The notes under the pieces: model-generated | Seen by the model: only the letters and a program-made list of their open reading frames with translations | Database searches by the model: none | Told to the model about the DNA's origin: nothing | Assembly: GCA_003132865.1 (NCBI GenBank) | Contig: PKYZ01000625.1 | Coordinates: forward strand, 1 to 19,892 | DNA length: 19,892 nt | DNA from: Bryobacterales bacterium | GTDB taxonomy: Bacteria > Acidobacteriota > Terriglobia > Bryobacterales > Bryobacteraceae | Reading direction: 5' to 3' | Shown here: one piece after another, positions 6,230 to 15,125 of the stretch | How positions within the stretch are numbered: the stretch's first letter is position 1 | Layout: each line of letters starts with the position of its first letter | Translations under genes and position numbers: made by a program

Positions 6230-7660
6230 ATGTTTCGCACCGTCAAGATAGCAACTCGTATATATGCGCTCGTGAACGCTGCCGTGGCGCTGTTGGTGCT
6301 GATCGGAGTGTTCACCAGCCTCAATTGGGACCGAATGCCTAATGGATTCGGCCAATTCCTGGCCATTCGTGTGACCGTAAAGAATCTGATCGGTATCGCG
6401 CTTTTTCTTCTGACATGGGCGGCGACTTTCCGTGTATTCGGCCTGTCCAAACCCTCACTCGCCAGACCCTTTTGGAAAGAACTGGCGCAAGTGACTAAGG
6501 CTTGCGCAGTCGCGTCCGTCTTTACGCTGCTCTTTCCGCTGACTTCGACGAGTGGTGCGTTCACGATTAGGACCGTCCTCTATTTTCTGCCTGCGGCGAT
6601 TGTGGCGTGCCTTTGTGGCCGGCTCGCCGCTCGCGCTTTCGCCGGACGGCTCGCCCGAGCTCTGCGGGGGCGCCGTGACCTGATCATCGTCGGCAGCGGT
6701 CCCCGTGCTTCGGCTCTGTATGAACGCCTCCGGGAGCAAGGCCATGGCTATACGCGCGTCCTGGGCTTTGTAGACTCTCCGAACGCCCATCTGGTGGCCG
6801 CCTCAGTCCAGCGGCAAATGCTTGGCAGCCTCGACGATCTAGAAGCCATTCTGATGAAGCAGCCCGTGGATGAAGTGTTGATTGCACTGCCGGCCAAATC
6901 CTGCTATGAACAGATTCAGACTGCCATTCAGACCTGCGAGCGCGCGGGCGTTGAAGCGAAATACCTCTCCGATGTTTTTCAACTGTCGTTCGCGAGGCCG
7001 AAATTCGAGCCGGACGAGAATGCGCCCGTCGTTAGCCTCAAGGTAGTACAAGACGACTACCGGTTGGCTGTTAAGCACTGCATTGACATTGTCGGGGCGA
7101 TTGTCGGGCTGGCGCTCTTCGGGCCGCTGATGATCGCAATTGCGGCGGCGATCAAAATGACGAGCCCGGGCCCAGCGATTTTCACGCAGGAACGCTACGG
7201 ATTTCACAAACGCCTCTTCCCGATGTACAAGTTCCGTACGATGGTGCCGGATGCGGAGAAACGGCAAGCAGAGTTGGAATCAAGCAACGAAGCCGATGGC
7301 CCTGTGTTCAAGATCCGCAATGATCCGAGGATTACCGCAATCGGGCGTTTGCTGCGGAGAACGTCGCTCGACGAACTCCCACAATTATTTAACGTGCTGC
7401 GGGCAGAAATGTCTCTAGTAGGACCGCGGCCACTCCCTAAGCGGGACGTATTCAGATTCGACGACGCATCACTCATGCGGCGCTTCAGTATGAAGCCGGG
7501 CCTAACTTGTCTTTGGCAAGTTAAGGGGCGTAGCAATGCGAATTTCGACCAGTGGATTGCATTAGATCTCAGGTACATCGATAGTTGGTCGCTGGCATCC
7601 GATTTGCGTATTCTGGCGAAAACAATTCCGGCTGTGCTCAAAGGGTGGGGAGCTGTATAG
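6230..7660 (+). CDS. Polyprenyl phosphoglycosyltransferase starting repeat-unit synthesis (WbaP/WcaJ/EpsB type)
   Basis: The enzyme (476 residues) transfers a hexose-1-phosphate from a nucleotide sugar to undecaprenyl phosphate, the first committed step. Four N-terminal membrane segments (about 9-30, 44-66, 88-104, 112-130) are followed by a Rossmann-like domain (DLIIVGSGPRASALYE, about 150-164). The catalytic PF02397-type domain begins near residue 282. Its features are a membrane-associated helix (CIDIVGAIVGLALFGPLMIA), YKFRTM (333-338), DELPQLFNVL (381-390), SLVGPRP (395-401) and KPGLTCLWQVKGRS (422-435). All key family motifs are present. It follows the exporter gene by 30 bases. The exact sugar cannot be read from sequence; glucose or galactose is usual for this class. 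Confidence 0.93.
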   Translation: MFRTVKIATRIYALVNAAVALLVLIGVFTSLNWDRMPNGFGQFLAIRVTVKNLIGIALFLLTWAATFRVFGLSKPSLARPFWKELAQVTKACAVASVFTLLFPLTSTSGAFTIRTVLYFLPAAIVACLCGRLAARAFAGRLARALRGRRDLIIVGSGPRASALYERLREQGHGYTRVLGFVDSPNAHLVAASVQRQMLGSLDDLEAILMKQPVDEVLIALPAKSCYEQIQTAIQTCERAGVEAKYLSDVFQLSFARPKFEPDENAPVVSLKVVQDDYRLAVKHCIDIVGAIVGLALFGPLMIAIAAAIKMTSPGPAIFTQERYGFHKRLFPMYKFRTMVPDAEKRQAELESSNEADGPVFKIRNDPRITAIGRLLRRTSLDELPQLFNVLRAEMSLVGPRPLPKRDVFRFDDASLMRRFSMKPGLTCLWQVKGRSNANFDQWIALDLRYIDSWSLASDLRILAKTIPAVLKGWGAV

Positions 7661-7715
7661 AGGATCGCGCGAACAAACACAACCAACTCGTTGCATTCTA
7701 TATAGTATTTCTGAC

Positions 7716-9254
7716 ATGACCACAACTGCCCACGCCATAGCTCAAATCGGAACACCTGGGACACGAAGTGAAGCACGATACCTCATCGCGGCACTCGCCC
7801 TCGGAGGAGCCGTAGCTCTGGCAGCCATTTCTAGCAACAGTTTCTGGATCGACGAAGGGTGGAGCGCGTATAAAGCGATTCAACCCACGTTTTCTTCGTG
7901 GTGGGGGACGATGCTCTGGGAGCATAATCAGAACACGTTACTACCCCTCTACATGTTTTCCTTGTGGGTGTGGGAGAAAGTCTTTGGGCCTGGAGAGTGG
8001 GCACTGAGAATGTTGAACGCTCCGTGTTTCCTCCTGACGATCGTCGGGCTTTGGTTGGCGCTCCGCGAGGATCAGCGGAGATTTTGCTTTTCAGTCATAT
8101 TCTTAAGTAGCAGCGCCTTTGTTTGGTTCTACCTAGACCAAGCTAGGCCTTATACCCTTCTTCTCATGGGGTCAACCCTGCTCTTCGCCGGTGCATATCG
8201 CCTTGGGCTTAAGCTATCGGAATGCACTCGCCGCTGGGCGTATTATTTGGCGGTTTCGGCCTTGCTGCTGGCCGCTACGAGCATAATTGGTGCCGTGTGG
8301 TCGGTGGCCACCTTGATCGCACTGTGGTACATGCGGGGTTGGCGATTTCCTGTGATTTTCTTCCGGGCATCTCTGGGGGCGTTTAGTCTCCTTTGCGTGG
8401 GCCTCTTTTTCACGGCCGCATATTATCTCTGGTGGTTGCACACGGGAATCGGCGCTCGGAGTTTGAAGAGCATCGGCGTGATGAACGTTGCATTTGTGCC
8501 CTATGAGCTTCTTGGCTTTGCGGGTTTGGGACCTGGTCGAAATTCGCTGCGCGACCAGCCCCTGGCGGTTCTGGGCCAATACTCTGCGCCGCTCGCCATA
8601 TACGGACTTCTCTGGGCCGGTCTCTTATTGCGGACGTGCAGGCGCCCTTACACCCAAGCCATACAACGGCGTCGGATTGTGTTTTACGGACTCCTCGCTA
8701 CTCCTGGCCTTGTGCTGATGCTGGTGGGGTACTGGCTGGATCTGCGTATGCTGCCGCGGCATCTGACCCCGCTTATGCCTTTAGTGATTTGTTTTGCAGG
8801 GTGGCTTCTTGAAAGGTGCTGGAAGCGCGGCCTCACCGGCAAGGCCCTGGTGGCGGGGTTTGTGATAGTTTCAATAGGTTCCGCCGGGCAGATTCGCCTT
8901 GCAGCGCGCCACCGACGAGACAACTACCGCCACGCGGCGGCAGTAGCAAAGCGCGAGATAAGCGCCGGAAGGACGGTCCTGTGGGCGGCCGACCGCCACA
9001 CCGCCCTTTACTATGGGGTCCTAGCCGACAGGGACCGGAACACCGGGTCATCCATGCTGATGATTGGAGATCTCGCAAGCGAGCACCTCCGACGTAAGCC
9101 TGATGCCGTGCTGCTGTCAAAACACGATCTCTACGACCCAGCGGGGAGAATCTCTTATTATGTGCGCGCAAACGGGTACACTCTTTCAGAATCGTTCGAA
9201 GCATTTGAATTCTGGGTTCTTCGCCCAACGAATCGCTCGGCAGCGATGAATTAG
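7716..9254 (+). CDS. GT-C fold membrane glycosyltransferase (GT39/ArnT/PMT-like)
   Basis: This is a 512-residue integral membrane protein. Early in the chain, right after the first membrane segment (about 22-39), it carries SFWIDEGWSAY with Asp46-Glu47. That is the acidic pair in the first periplasmic loop that marks GT-C transferases using polyprenyl-phosphate sugars. Many further hydrophobic segments follow (for example VIFLSSSAFVWFYLDQARPY, ALLLAATSIIGAVWSVATLI, AGLLLRTCRRPY). A soluble tail of about 110 residues contains the pattern TVLWAADRHTALYYG. Such enzymes add a branch sugar on the outer face of the inner membrane. The donor and acceptor are unknown. The 55-base gap before it has an AT-rich CTATATAG palindrome (7699-7706), so a local promoter is possible but weak. 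Confidence 0.8.
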   Translation: MTTTAHAIAQIGTPGTRSEARYLIAALALGGAVALAAISSNSFWIDEGWSAYKAIQPTFSSWWGTMLWEHNQNTLLPLYMFSLWVWEKVFGPGEWALRMLNAPCFLLTIVGLWLALREDQRRFCFSVIFLSSSAFVWFYLDQARPYTLLLMGSTLLFAGAYRLGLKLSECTRRWAYYLAVSALLLAATSIIGAVWSVATLIALWYMRGWRFPVIFFRASLGAFSLLCVGLFFTAAYYLWWLHTGIGARSLKSIGVMNVAFVPYELLGFAGLGPGRNSLRDQPLAVLGQYSAPLAIYGLLWAGLLLRTCRRPYTQAIQRRRIVFYGLLATPGLVLMLVGYWLDLRMLPRHLTPLMPLVICFAGWLLERCWKRGLTGKALVAGFVIVSIGSAGQIRLAARHRRDNYRHAAAVAKREISAGRTVLWAADRHTALYYGVLADRDRNTGSSMLMIGDLASEHLRRKPDAVLLSKHDLYDPAGRISYYVRANGYTLSESFEAFEFWVLRPTNRSAAMN

Positions 9255-9280
9255 CGACCGTGAGATACTCGCCGGTCGCT
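9253..9280. other. Inverted repeat at the stop codon of the GT-C gene
   Basis: AGCGACCG (9253-9260) pairs perfectly with CGGTCGCT (9273-9280) around a 12-base loop. The left arm overlaps the TAG stop (9252-9254). No T-tract follows, so it is not a standard intrinsic terminator. It could protect the upstream mRNA end or be part of a transcript boundary before the 277-base gap. Confidence 0.4.
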
Positions 9281-9531
9281 CCGTGGAGCTTCGAAAACGC
9301 CGTGCAACGCCCGGCTATCGTGCTGCCGCGTGAGCATGGGTGGAGCCCTTACGCCTTGCGGCCACCGACAGAGTTGGCCTTTGTTCCTTTGCCGCTGCGG
9401 GATGTGTCGCAGATCAGTCATCCTTGACGGTGCTTGTTGTCTCGAAGGGACGGGGTGCGGTATGAAATGTCGCGAAGCATAAGTGCCGGCGATTTTAGCG
9501 AGTTTCGCGTGAAACGAGGAGCCGTCGCCGA
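9255..9531. other. Spacer of 277 bases without a supported gene
   Basis: Beyond the hairpin at its left edge I see no recognised gene. A 55-codon frame from GTG 9260 to TGA 9427 (VRYSPVAPWSFENAV at the start) has no ribosome binding site and no motif that I know. It may be a remnant or chance. AGGAG near 9518 serves the following gene. Confidence 0.4.
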
Positions 9532-10398
9532 ATGAGTCTTTCAGTACAGACCTCACATCCCCTAGTGTCGGATGGCGTCGATTTCTCATCAATCGAGGAT
9601 GCTGTTCTGTATCTTATTCATCGAAAAGCATATGAACACGCGGCACGTGAATTCACTGGTTTATCGGTGCTCGACTGGGGATGTAACGCCGGATATGGGC
9701 TTGCGATACTTCAGGGCACAGCCGGCCTATTGGCCGGGCTTGACGCTTCGAAGTTAGCGGTGAGCGAAGCTCGATATCGTCTGCCCGCACTCGCAGACTC
9801 AATTCGCTTGTACGAGGGGGGAACTCCGCCTTTTGAACGCTCCTGCGTCGACGTAGTGACCAGTTTTCAGGTCATCGAGCATGTGTCGAACTATCATGAA
9901 TATTTCTCCGGGATAGCCCACGTCTTAAAGCCGCCAGGGTGTGTGATGTTCACAACTCCAAACAGGCAGCTTCGTCTTCTACCCGGCATGCAACCTTGGA
10001 ATCCGTACCACGTAACCGAGTTCTCGGCCCGGGGGTTGGAGGATCTCCTCCGACGATACTATAAGACGGTACGCATTTTCGGGCTGCGCGGCGACGCCGA
10101 GTTCGAGGCAATCGAAACGGCGCGCTGTATGCGCGCGCTCAATGCTGCCTGTAGGAAACGGACCCGCTTGATGCGCTTCAAGAGCCTGGCGCGGAAGTTC
10201 CTCCGCCTCGCCCTTCCCGCGGCGGCTGTCGCGCGCGTCCGCCGGCTGCAGATCAACCCACCCTCAGATGTCGAGAGGAGAATGCTGGCAAGCTTCTCAA
10301 CAGCGCAACTCCAATACGTAGAAGACGGACTGGAGCATGCCCTCGACCTCATGGCTATTTGCAGCGATCCTCTTGACCTCAGCGTCGTCTCGTCTTGA
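9532..10398 (+). CDS. Class I SAM-dependent methyltransferase
   Basis: The protein has 288 residues. The SAM-binding motif I is VLDWGCNAGYG (46-56), followed by an acidic residue at the end of strand 2 (GLDASKLAV, Asp71). The post-motif region DVVTSFQVIEHVSNY (107 onward) matches the Methyltransf_11/UbiE-like group (usual form: D-xx-H/E near V-x-E-H). The start at ATG 9532 follows GAGGAG about ten bases upstream. Within this cluster the likely role is O- or N-methylation of a sugar in the repeat unit, or of the chain end. Substrate and timing are inference. The basic C-terminal half (about 200-240) may help membrane or substrate binding. The gene is intact, and its stop overlaps a possible TTG start of the next gene. 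Confidence 0.85.
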   Translation: MSLSVQTSHPLVSDGVDFSSIEDAVLYLIHRKAYEHAAREFTGLSVLDWGCNAGYGLAILQGTAGLLAGLDASKLAVSEARYRLPALADSIRLYEGGTPPFERSCVDVVTSFQVIEHVSNYHEYFSGIAHVLKPPGCVMFTTPNRQLRLLPGMQPWNPYHVTEFSARGLEDLLRRYYKTVRIFGLRGDAEFEAIETARCMRALNAACRKRTRLMRFKSLARKFLRLALPAAAVARVRRLQINPPSDVERRMLASFSTAQLQYVEDGLEHALDLMAICSDPLDLSVVSS

Positions 10399-10553
10399 AC
10401 GTTTTGCGGGCGCTCCCCGGCGCGACGATGGGTTGGGCGTCGTCATGTTTTGTGTGCGCCCTCAGGGCATGGGGACCTGACGTCCACTTGCTAAGGAAGA
10501 GGAAAACGGAAGGATCCGCCCATTTTGTCTACGGGAAACCCGTAACAGATCTA

Positions 10554-11144
10554 ATGAGAGCTCTCTCGTCTGCCAACTACATTCTGCACTTCTTCTTGTA
10601 CCACACGGTGGGTCGTTACCTGCCCTCTTCGACTGCGCCCGGAGGAACGCTGTGGCGCACGCTCAGGTACTGGTTATGTCGCCCGCTGTTCGAGCATTGC
10701 GGGCAGAATGTAAATGTCGGACGTGATGTATCCATCGGGCGCCGAACGGTTTCAATCGGCTCGAACTCGGGTATCGGCAATAAGTCAGTGATACATGGCG
10801 GTACCAATATAGGCACGAATGTAATGATGGGCCCCGAAGTATTGATTTACACAACGAACCACTGCACTGCTCGAACCGACATGCCTATGATTCACCAAGG
10901 GGTTAGACCAGTTGCGGCAGTGAATATCGGCGATGACGTTTGGATCGGCGCACGTGTGATCATTCTGCCTGGGGTCACTGTCGGATCCGGCAGTGTCCTA
11001 GGTGCGGGTGCAGTTATCTCGAAAGATATACCTCCGTTCGCGGTGGTGGTAGGCAATCCTTGCCGGGTAGTCCGATTGCGAAATCAGTCCCCTCAAGCCA
11101 CCCAGCATACCGAGAACAGCAAGGTATCTCGAGGGGCGGTTTGA
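10554..11144 (+). CDS. Hexapeptide-repeat acetyltransferase (WcaF/maltose acetyltransferase-like)
   Basis: From ATG 10554 the product has 196 residues. It consists mainly of left-handed beta-helix repeats: VNVGRDVSIGRRTVSIGSNS, GIGNKSVIHGGTNIGTNVMM, then VNIGDDVWIGARVIILPGVT and VGSGSVLGAGAVISKDIPPF. The ending AVVVGNPCRVVR is the usual xxVVxGNPAKVIR close of the family. The probable catalytic histidine lies in YTTNHCT. The enzyme should O-acetylate a sugar using acetyl-CoA in the cytoplasm. The start is uncertain: the frame is open back to TTG 10395, which overlaps the methyltransferase stop, and ATG 10428 is also available. I prefer 10554 because MRALSSANYILHFFLYHTVG looks like the family's N-terminus, but no start has a strong binding site. 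Confidence 0.85.
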   Translation: MRALSSANYILHFFLYHTVGRYLPSSTAPGGTLWRTLRYWLCRPLFEHCGQNVNVGRDVSIGRRTVSIGSNSGIGNKSVIHGGTNIGTNVMMGPEVLIYTTNHCTARTDMPMIHQGVRPVAAVNIGDDVWIGARVIILPGVTVGSGSVLGAGAVISKDIPPFAVVVGNPCRVVRLRNQSPQATQHTENSKVSRGAV

Positions 11145-11282
11145 AAACGCACAGTGTGCCGAGCAACTCGCCTCTTGCTGTCATGTCAGCACCGGTATTT
11201 ATGAGATCCGCTGAGGACGGGTGCCGAACGAACGACACGCGAATGGGTCAACATCAACTGATCCTCTCCTGAGAGCCGCACC

Positions 11283-12581
11283 ATGAAGCACCTAATACAG
11301 CTCTGGAACGTCGCTGGTAACATCCACCACAACGCTGCATGGATGCTGTTGGGTAAGAGCGTGCAGCTCGCCATTCAGGTGGCGTATTTTATCCTGGTGG
11401 CGCGATACCTGGGACCCCAGCAGTACGGCATGTTCGTAGCAGTGACTGCTACGGTAGCCGTTCTTTCTCCATTCGTTGGCAATGGCTGCGCCTCTTTGAT
11501 GATCAAGCATGTAGCTCGGGATCGGACGCTGTTCGCGGAATCTTTCGGAAATCTCCTCACAGTAACGCTGCTTTCGGGGCTGGCGGTTTCTGCGCTCCTG
11601 CTACCAATGTGCCGTGTCGTATTGCCCCGCGCAGTCACGCCTGCAGTAGTCATCATGCTCTTGGTCTCAAACGTCCTTGTCGTCCCATACGTAGGGGTCG
11701 CCGGCGTAGCATTTTGGTCCTTGGAGAGGCTGGGCTGGACAGCGGCGCTAAACGTCTTCGCCAGCTTAATGCATCTGGTCGGGATCGCTGTCGTCGTGAT
11801 GCTGCATCGGCCGACGCTTATGGCATGGTCGGTCGCCTACCTCGTAACGTCGACTTTCTCCAGCATGGTGGCGCTGGGTTGTGTCTTGCGGTTCCTAGGA
11901 ATGCCCAAACTGCGGCTACGACGAATTAAGGACGAGCTCTGGGAGGGTTTTAACTTCTCCGTGGGCCTGTCAGCGCAGACCATCTACAACGACATCGACA
12001 AGACCATGTTGGCGCGGTTGAGCACACTAGGGGACACCGGCATCTATGGAGCAGCCTATCGCCTCATCGACGTTATTTTCCTCCCGGTAAGCGCTCTTCT
12101 CAACGCAGCGTACCCGGGCTTTTTCCGTCACGGGAAGGATGGCGTTCAGGCAGCCATGCATTATGGCCGTCGATTGCTGAAGCAAATCATGCCCTACTCG
12201 TTGTGCGCCTCCGCCGGCGTGTTAATCGGCGCGCCGGCAGTTCCGTGGATCCTGGGCCACGGATTCGTCGAAGTAACGGAAGCTCTACGCTGGCTTGCTG
12301 TGCTCCCAATCTTGAAAACACTCCATTATTTCATCGGCGATTCATTGACAGGAGCGGGACACCAGGGGCTCCGGAGCCTCATCCAGGTAGGTGTCGCAGC
12401 GTTCAACATTCTTGTCAACTTGTGGATTATACCCGCTTATGGCTGGCGAGGCGCGGCGTGGTCGAGCATCGCCAGCGATGCCCTGCTGGGGCTCTTGTTC
12501 TGGTTTGCGGCGAATCATTTGGCCCGCAAGGCTCCTTCTCAGAATCCTCACGTAGCAATAGCGGCGACAGATCCGGCGTAG
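11283..12581 (+). CDS. wzx: Repeat-unit flippase, Wzx-like (MOP/polysaccharide biosynthesis family)
   Basis: The 432-residue protein has about twelve hydrophobic segments. Examples are VQLAIQVAYFILVARYL, PAVVIMLLVSNVLVVPYVGV, AVVVMLHRPTLMAWSVAYLV and, late in the chain, ALLGLLFWFAANHLA. The region NFSVGLSAQTIYNDIDKTML, followed by the pattern GIYGAAYRL, is typical of Wzx/RfbX transporters, which carry lipid-linked repeat units across the inner membrane. The start at ATG 11283 has a modest purine site (GAGAG). It lies among glycosyltransferase and modification genes as expected, and a Wzy-like protein follows downstream. The symbol is given by function and context; the family is diverse and specificity cannot be read. 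Confidence 0.88.
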   Translation: MKHLIQLWNVAGNIHHNAAWMLLGKSVQLAIQVAYFILVARYLGPQQYGMFVAVTATVAVLSPFVGNGCASLMIKHVARDRTLFAESFGNLLTVTLLSGLAVSALLLPMCRVVLPRAVTPAVVIMLLVSNVLVVPYVGVAGVAFWSLERLGWTAALNVFASLMHLVGIAVVVMLHRPTLMAWSVAYLVTSTFSSMVALGCVLRFLGMPKLRLRRIKDELWEGFNFSVGLSAQTIYNDIDKTMLARLSTLGDTGIYGAAYRLIDVIFLPVSALLNAAYPGFFRHGKDGVQAAMHYGRRLLKQIMPYSLCASAGVLIGAPAVPWILGHGFVEVTEALRWLAVLPILKTLHYFIGDSLTGAGHQGLRSLIQVGVAAFNILVNLWIIPAYGWRGAAWSSIASDALLGLLFWFAANHLARKAPSQNPHVAIAATDPA

Positions 12582-12593
12582 CCGCGAGGCCGA

Positions 12594-13527
12594 ATGAAGC
12601 GACTGTACCTCAGCATCGTGCGACACTTCGTTGCCCGCCGCGCCCGCTCCGCGATCCGCGAGAGCGTTCGCAGCGGCGCAAAGCGCGAGGCCTGGGCGCT
12701 GCTCACAACTTCGCATCGCTGGGGAGGGTACTTGTTCGCTGCTGGCGCCAAGCGTTCGCGCCGCGTTTTGAGGATACTAACCTACCCGATGTCCGCCGCG
12801 TTCCGGAGAACAACTGGTCTGTTTGCGAAAGCAAGCTCGCTGAGCAGATGCGCCTGTTGGCTGATCACCATCCCTTAGTGTCTCTCGATGTCGTAAGAGC
12901 ATGGCTGGCGGGCGAATGTGATGTACCCGAGCGCGCAATTGCGGTGACATTTGACGACGGGCTTCGGGGCGTATATGACCACGCCTTTCCATGGCTGGAG
13001 CGCTATAACATTCCAGCGACGGTGTTTGTGGTTGAGGACTTCAGCGTGAAGGGCAGAGCTTGGAACGGCGAGCCAGCCCTGTCGTGCGACCAGATTGCCG
13101 TCATGGCAAGGTCCGGTATGCTAATAGGTTCTCACGGCCGTCCTCACGTTTCGCTCAGTTCCGCCGACTTAGGCGACGACGCTCTCGCCGCCGAAACCGC
13201 GGGCTCGAAGTCGGGACTTGAGAGACTCCTCTCTATGCGGATTCGATACTTCGCGTATCCATACACGGGACGAAAAGGGACGCCAATGCGCGGGTCGTCG
13301 CCGCTGTCAAAGATGCCGGCTATCGTCTGGCTCTGACTTCGATCCACGGAAAACTCTGTGCCGGTGCGGACGCGTTCCAATTGCGGAGGGTGAAAGTCGA
13401 AAAAATGGATTCCATGTCCACATTCGCGGAGCTGTTGCTTGGTGGCATGAACCAGTGGGCCTGGATCGATACGCACGCGACATGGCTGCAGTCCCCTAGA
13501 CGGACTCCAGACAACGCAGCCCAATAA
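12594..13527 (+). pseudogene. Polysaccharide deacetylase (NodB-like, CE4) with two frame breaks
   Basis: Joining three frames gives a protein of about 311 residues. Frame one starts at ATG 12594 (MKRLYLSIVRHFVARRAR) and reaches RVLRILTYP near 12785. A shift there leads into DVRRVPENNWSVCESKLAEQ. One lost base in a CAC codon would explain it and restore the family's TYHDV. The catalytic core is AVTFDDGLRG (motif 1, Asp-Asp), IGSHGRPHVSLS (motif 2, metal-binding His-x3-His) and RYFAYPYTGRK (motif 3). A second break lies in AAAAGGG (13273-13279), after which the frame continues DANARVVAAVKDAGYRLALT to TAA 13525-13527. Each break needs one missing base. An intact enzyme would remove N-acetyl groups from the polymer or act in export. 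The longest single frame, which ends near 13336, still covers all three motifs. Confidence 0.8.
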
Positions 13528-13791
13528 TTTCCAGTGCCAATACTCGCAGCCCCAACGGTGAACGCGTTTCCGGGGCAAGGGGTTCAGCGACAAACGTGCC
13601 GGGGCCCGGGACTCAGCGTTACCGTCTCTCAGTACTGGTTCTGTAACTATTGTGCGGAGTCTTGGCTGCCGCGGGCTATCGTAGTAGCCTTATCGTTGCC
13701 AGTGCTGATTGTTCTTAATTCAAACCGTTGTGAGAAGTACTCGCCCTCAGCTTGGCTGATAAACTCCAACTGCTAATCCTTTTTATCCCCA
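13528..13791. other. Spacer of 264 bases without a supported gene
   Basis: No gene is recognised. An open frame of 80 codons (13534-13776) has a composition unlike its neighbours and no motif. The last 100 bases are AT-richer and include TTGTTCTTAATTC, so a promoter for the downstream gene is possible, but I find no convincing pair of boxes. Confidence 0.35.
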
Positions 13792-15105
13792 GTGCGCAAT
13801 ATAGTCGAGAAATCGTTTGTAGTCTTCGCTCTGCTCTTTTTCGCTGACGCAGCGCTTTCCCTCGTCACGAATCCCCATCGGGATCTCGACATGTTTGATC
13901 CGATGGCAAGTGATCCTGTCAAATCTGCGGTGGCACTGTCGGTCTACCTTGTCTTGCTGGCATTTGGACTATTACAGTACAACGCGCTCATTGCTGCATT
14001 CCAGCGCAACAAGCTGCTTGTAAGTCTACTTTTGCTCTCAGTGGTGAGTGCTTCCTGGTCGCCTGAACCGGCGTCGAGCGCAAAGCGCGCCGTGCTGCTG
14101 CTGGCGACAACTCTGTTCGGAGCTTACTTTGCCGTTCGTTTTGAGCCCCTGGAGCAGCTAAAACTGCTAGCAGTTACTATGGTCATTGCCATAGGCGCGA
14201 GCTTTGCTTGCGCTCTCTGCATTCCAGCATATGGCACTCAACCCGAACTGCGCGTTGCCTGGCGCGGAATTTTCTCTCACAAGAACCAGTTGGGTCGATT
14301 CGCCGCGCTGGGTGTTATCGTGTTTTTCTTCATGAGCAAGCAGCCGCGCTCCCGAAGCTGGTTTTGGAACACAGCCATCGTTTTTGCGCTCGGAGCCGTA
14401 GTGCTCTCGCGGTCCGCAGGCGCTGTTGTTGTGTTAGTGGCCGTTGGGGTCGTGTTTATGGTTCTGCGCCTTTTTCGCCTTCCGCAACGTTTTCGGATCG
14501 AGGCCGCCTGCATATCGCTGGCGCTCGTTACTGGTGCGGCGGCGCTCATGGGTGGAAGCATGGAGTCCGTATTCAAATTGCTGGGCCGTGACGCGACGCT
14601 GACTGGCCGAACGGAAATCTGGAGTGCGCTCGCGGGTCCGATCAGCAGGCATCTGTGGTTTGGATACGGGTACAGCGGTTTTTGGCTTGGGCCGGGCAGC
14701 GAATCAGAATCCGTGACGAAGCAGGTCGACTGGGCCGTGCAATACGCGCATAACGGCTTTCTAGACGTAACCCTTCAATTGGGATGCATCGGTGCAACGA
14801 TATTCGTACTGCTCCTCCTGCAGTACTTCATACGAGCTTTACGTTCGGCACGCGCCCAGAGGGCGTACTTGTGTTTCTGGCCCCTGTGCTACTTTGCATT
14901 TGTGTTCTTGTATAATTTTACTGATAGCCTAATCGTGGACCACAACGATGTTTTCTGGGTGTTGTTCGTAGGCATCGGTCTACGGATCGGTCAAACGGAC
15001 GTACGCTCCGACCGTCCCGTGTTAGCACGGATTCCATATAACAGCCTTGCGAGCGTACAAATCCTCGGCGGGCCTTCCACTCCGTCCAGTCTAGGTAAGA
15101 TCTGA
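13792..15105 (+). CDS. O-antigen polymerase/ligase family membrane protein (Wzy/ExoQ-like)
   Basis: The 437-residue protein has about ten or more hydrophobic segments. The Wzy_C/O-antigen-ligase signature is visible in order: GIFSHKNQLGRFAALGV (a usual form is G-x-F-x-H-K-N-x-L-G), then ALGAVVLSRSAGAVVVLVAV, GRTEIWSAL, FGYGYSGFW, and a periplasmic loop ending AHNGFLDVTLQLGCIG with the conserved histidine. It probably polymerises lipid-linked repeat units in the periplasm. A ligase role cannot be excluded, but with Wzx, Wzz and Wza in the same cluster polymerase is more likely. The only reasonable start is GTG 13792, because a TAA at 13774 closes the frame. No good ribosome binding site is seen. 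Confidence 0.85.
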   Translation: MRNIVEKSFVVFALLFFADAALSLVTNPHRDLDMFDPMASDPVKSAVALSVYLVLLAFGLLQYNALIAAFQRNKLLVSLLLLSVVSASWSPEPASSAKRAVLLLATTLFGAYFAVRFEPLEQLKLLAVTMVIAIGASFACALCIPAYGTQPELRVAWRGIFSHKNQLGRFAALGVIVFFFMSKQPRSRSWFWNTAIVFALGAVVLSRSAGAVVVLVAVGVVFMVLRLFRLPQRFRIEAACISLALVTGAAALMGGSMESVFKLLGRDATLTGRTEIWSALAGPISRHLWFGYGYSGFWLGPGSESESVTKQVDWAVQYAHNGFLDVTLQLGCIGATIFVLLLLQYFIRALRSARAQRAYLCFWPLCYFAFVFLYNFTDSLIVDHNDVFWVLFVGIGLRIGQTDVRSDRPVLARIPYNSLASVQILGGPSTPSSLGKI

Positions 15106-15125
15106 CAGCAATTTGGAGGAGCTTC

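Noticed and set aside
9260..9427. 55-codon frame after the GT-C gene
   Set aside because: No binding site, no recognised homology, and it begins inside a hairpin.
10395..10553. TTG start overlapping the methyltransferase stop for the acetyltransferase
   Set aside because: It would add 53 residues unlike the family's N-terminus; kept only as an alternative. The same reasoning applies to TTG 3833 for the ATPase.
12203..12780. Upstream part of the open frame that contains the deacetylase core
   Set aside because: It overlaps the end of the Wzx gene in another register and has no family resemblance; the real N-terminus is in the frame from 12594.
13534..13776. 80-codon frame between the deacetylase and Wzy
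   Set aside because: Composition and sequence show no protein-like features and no binding site.
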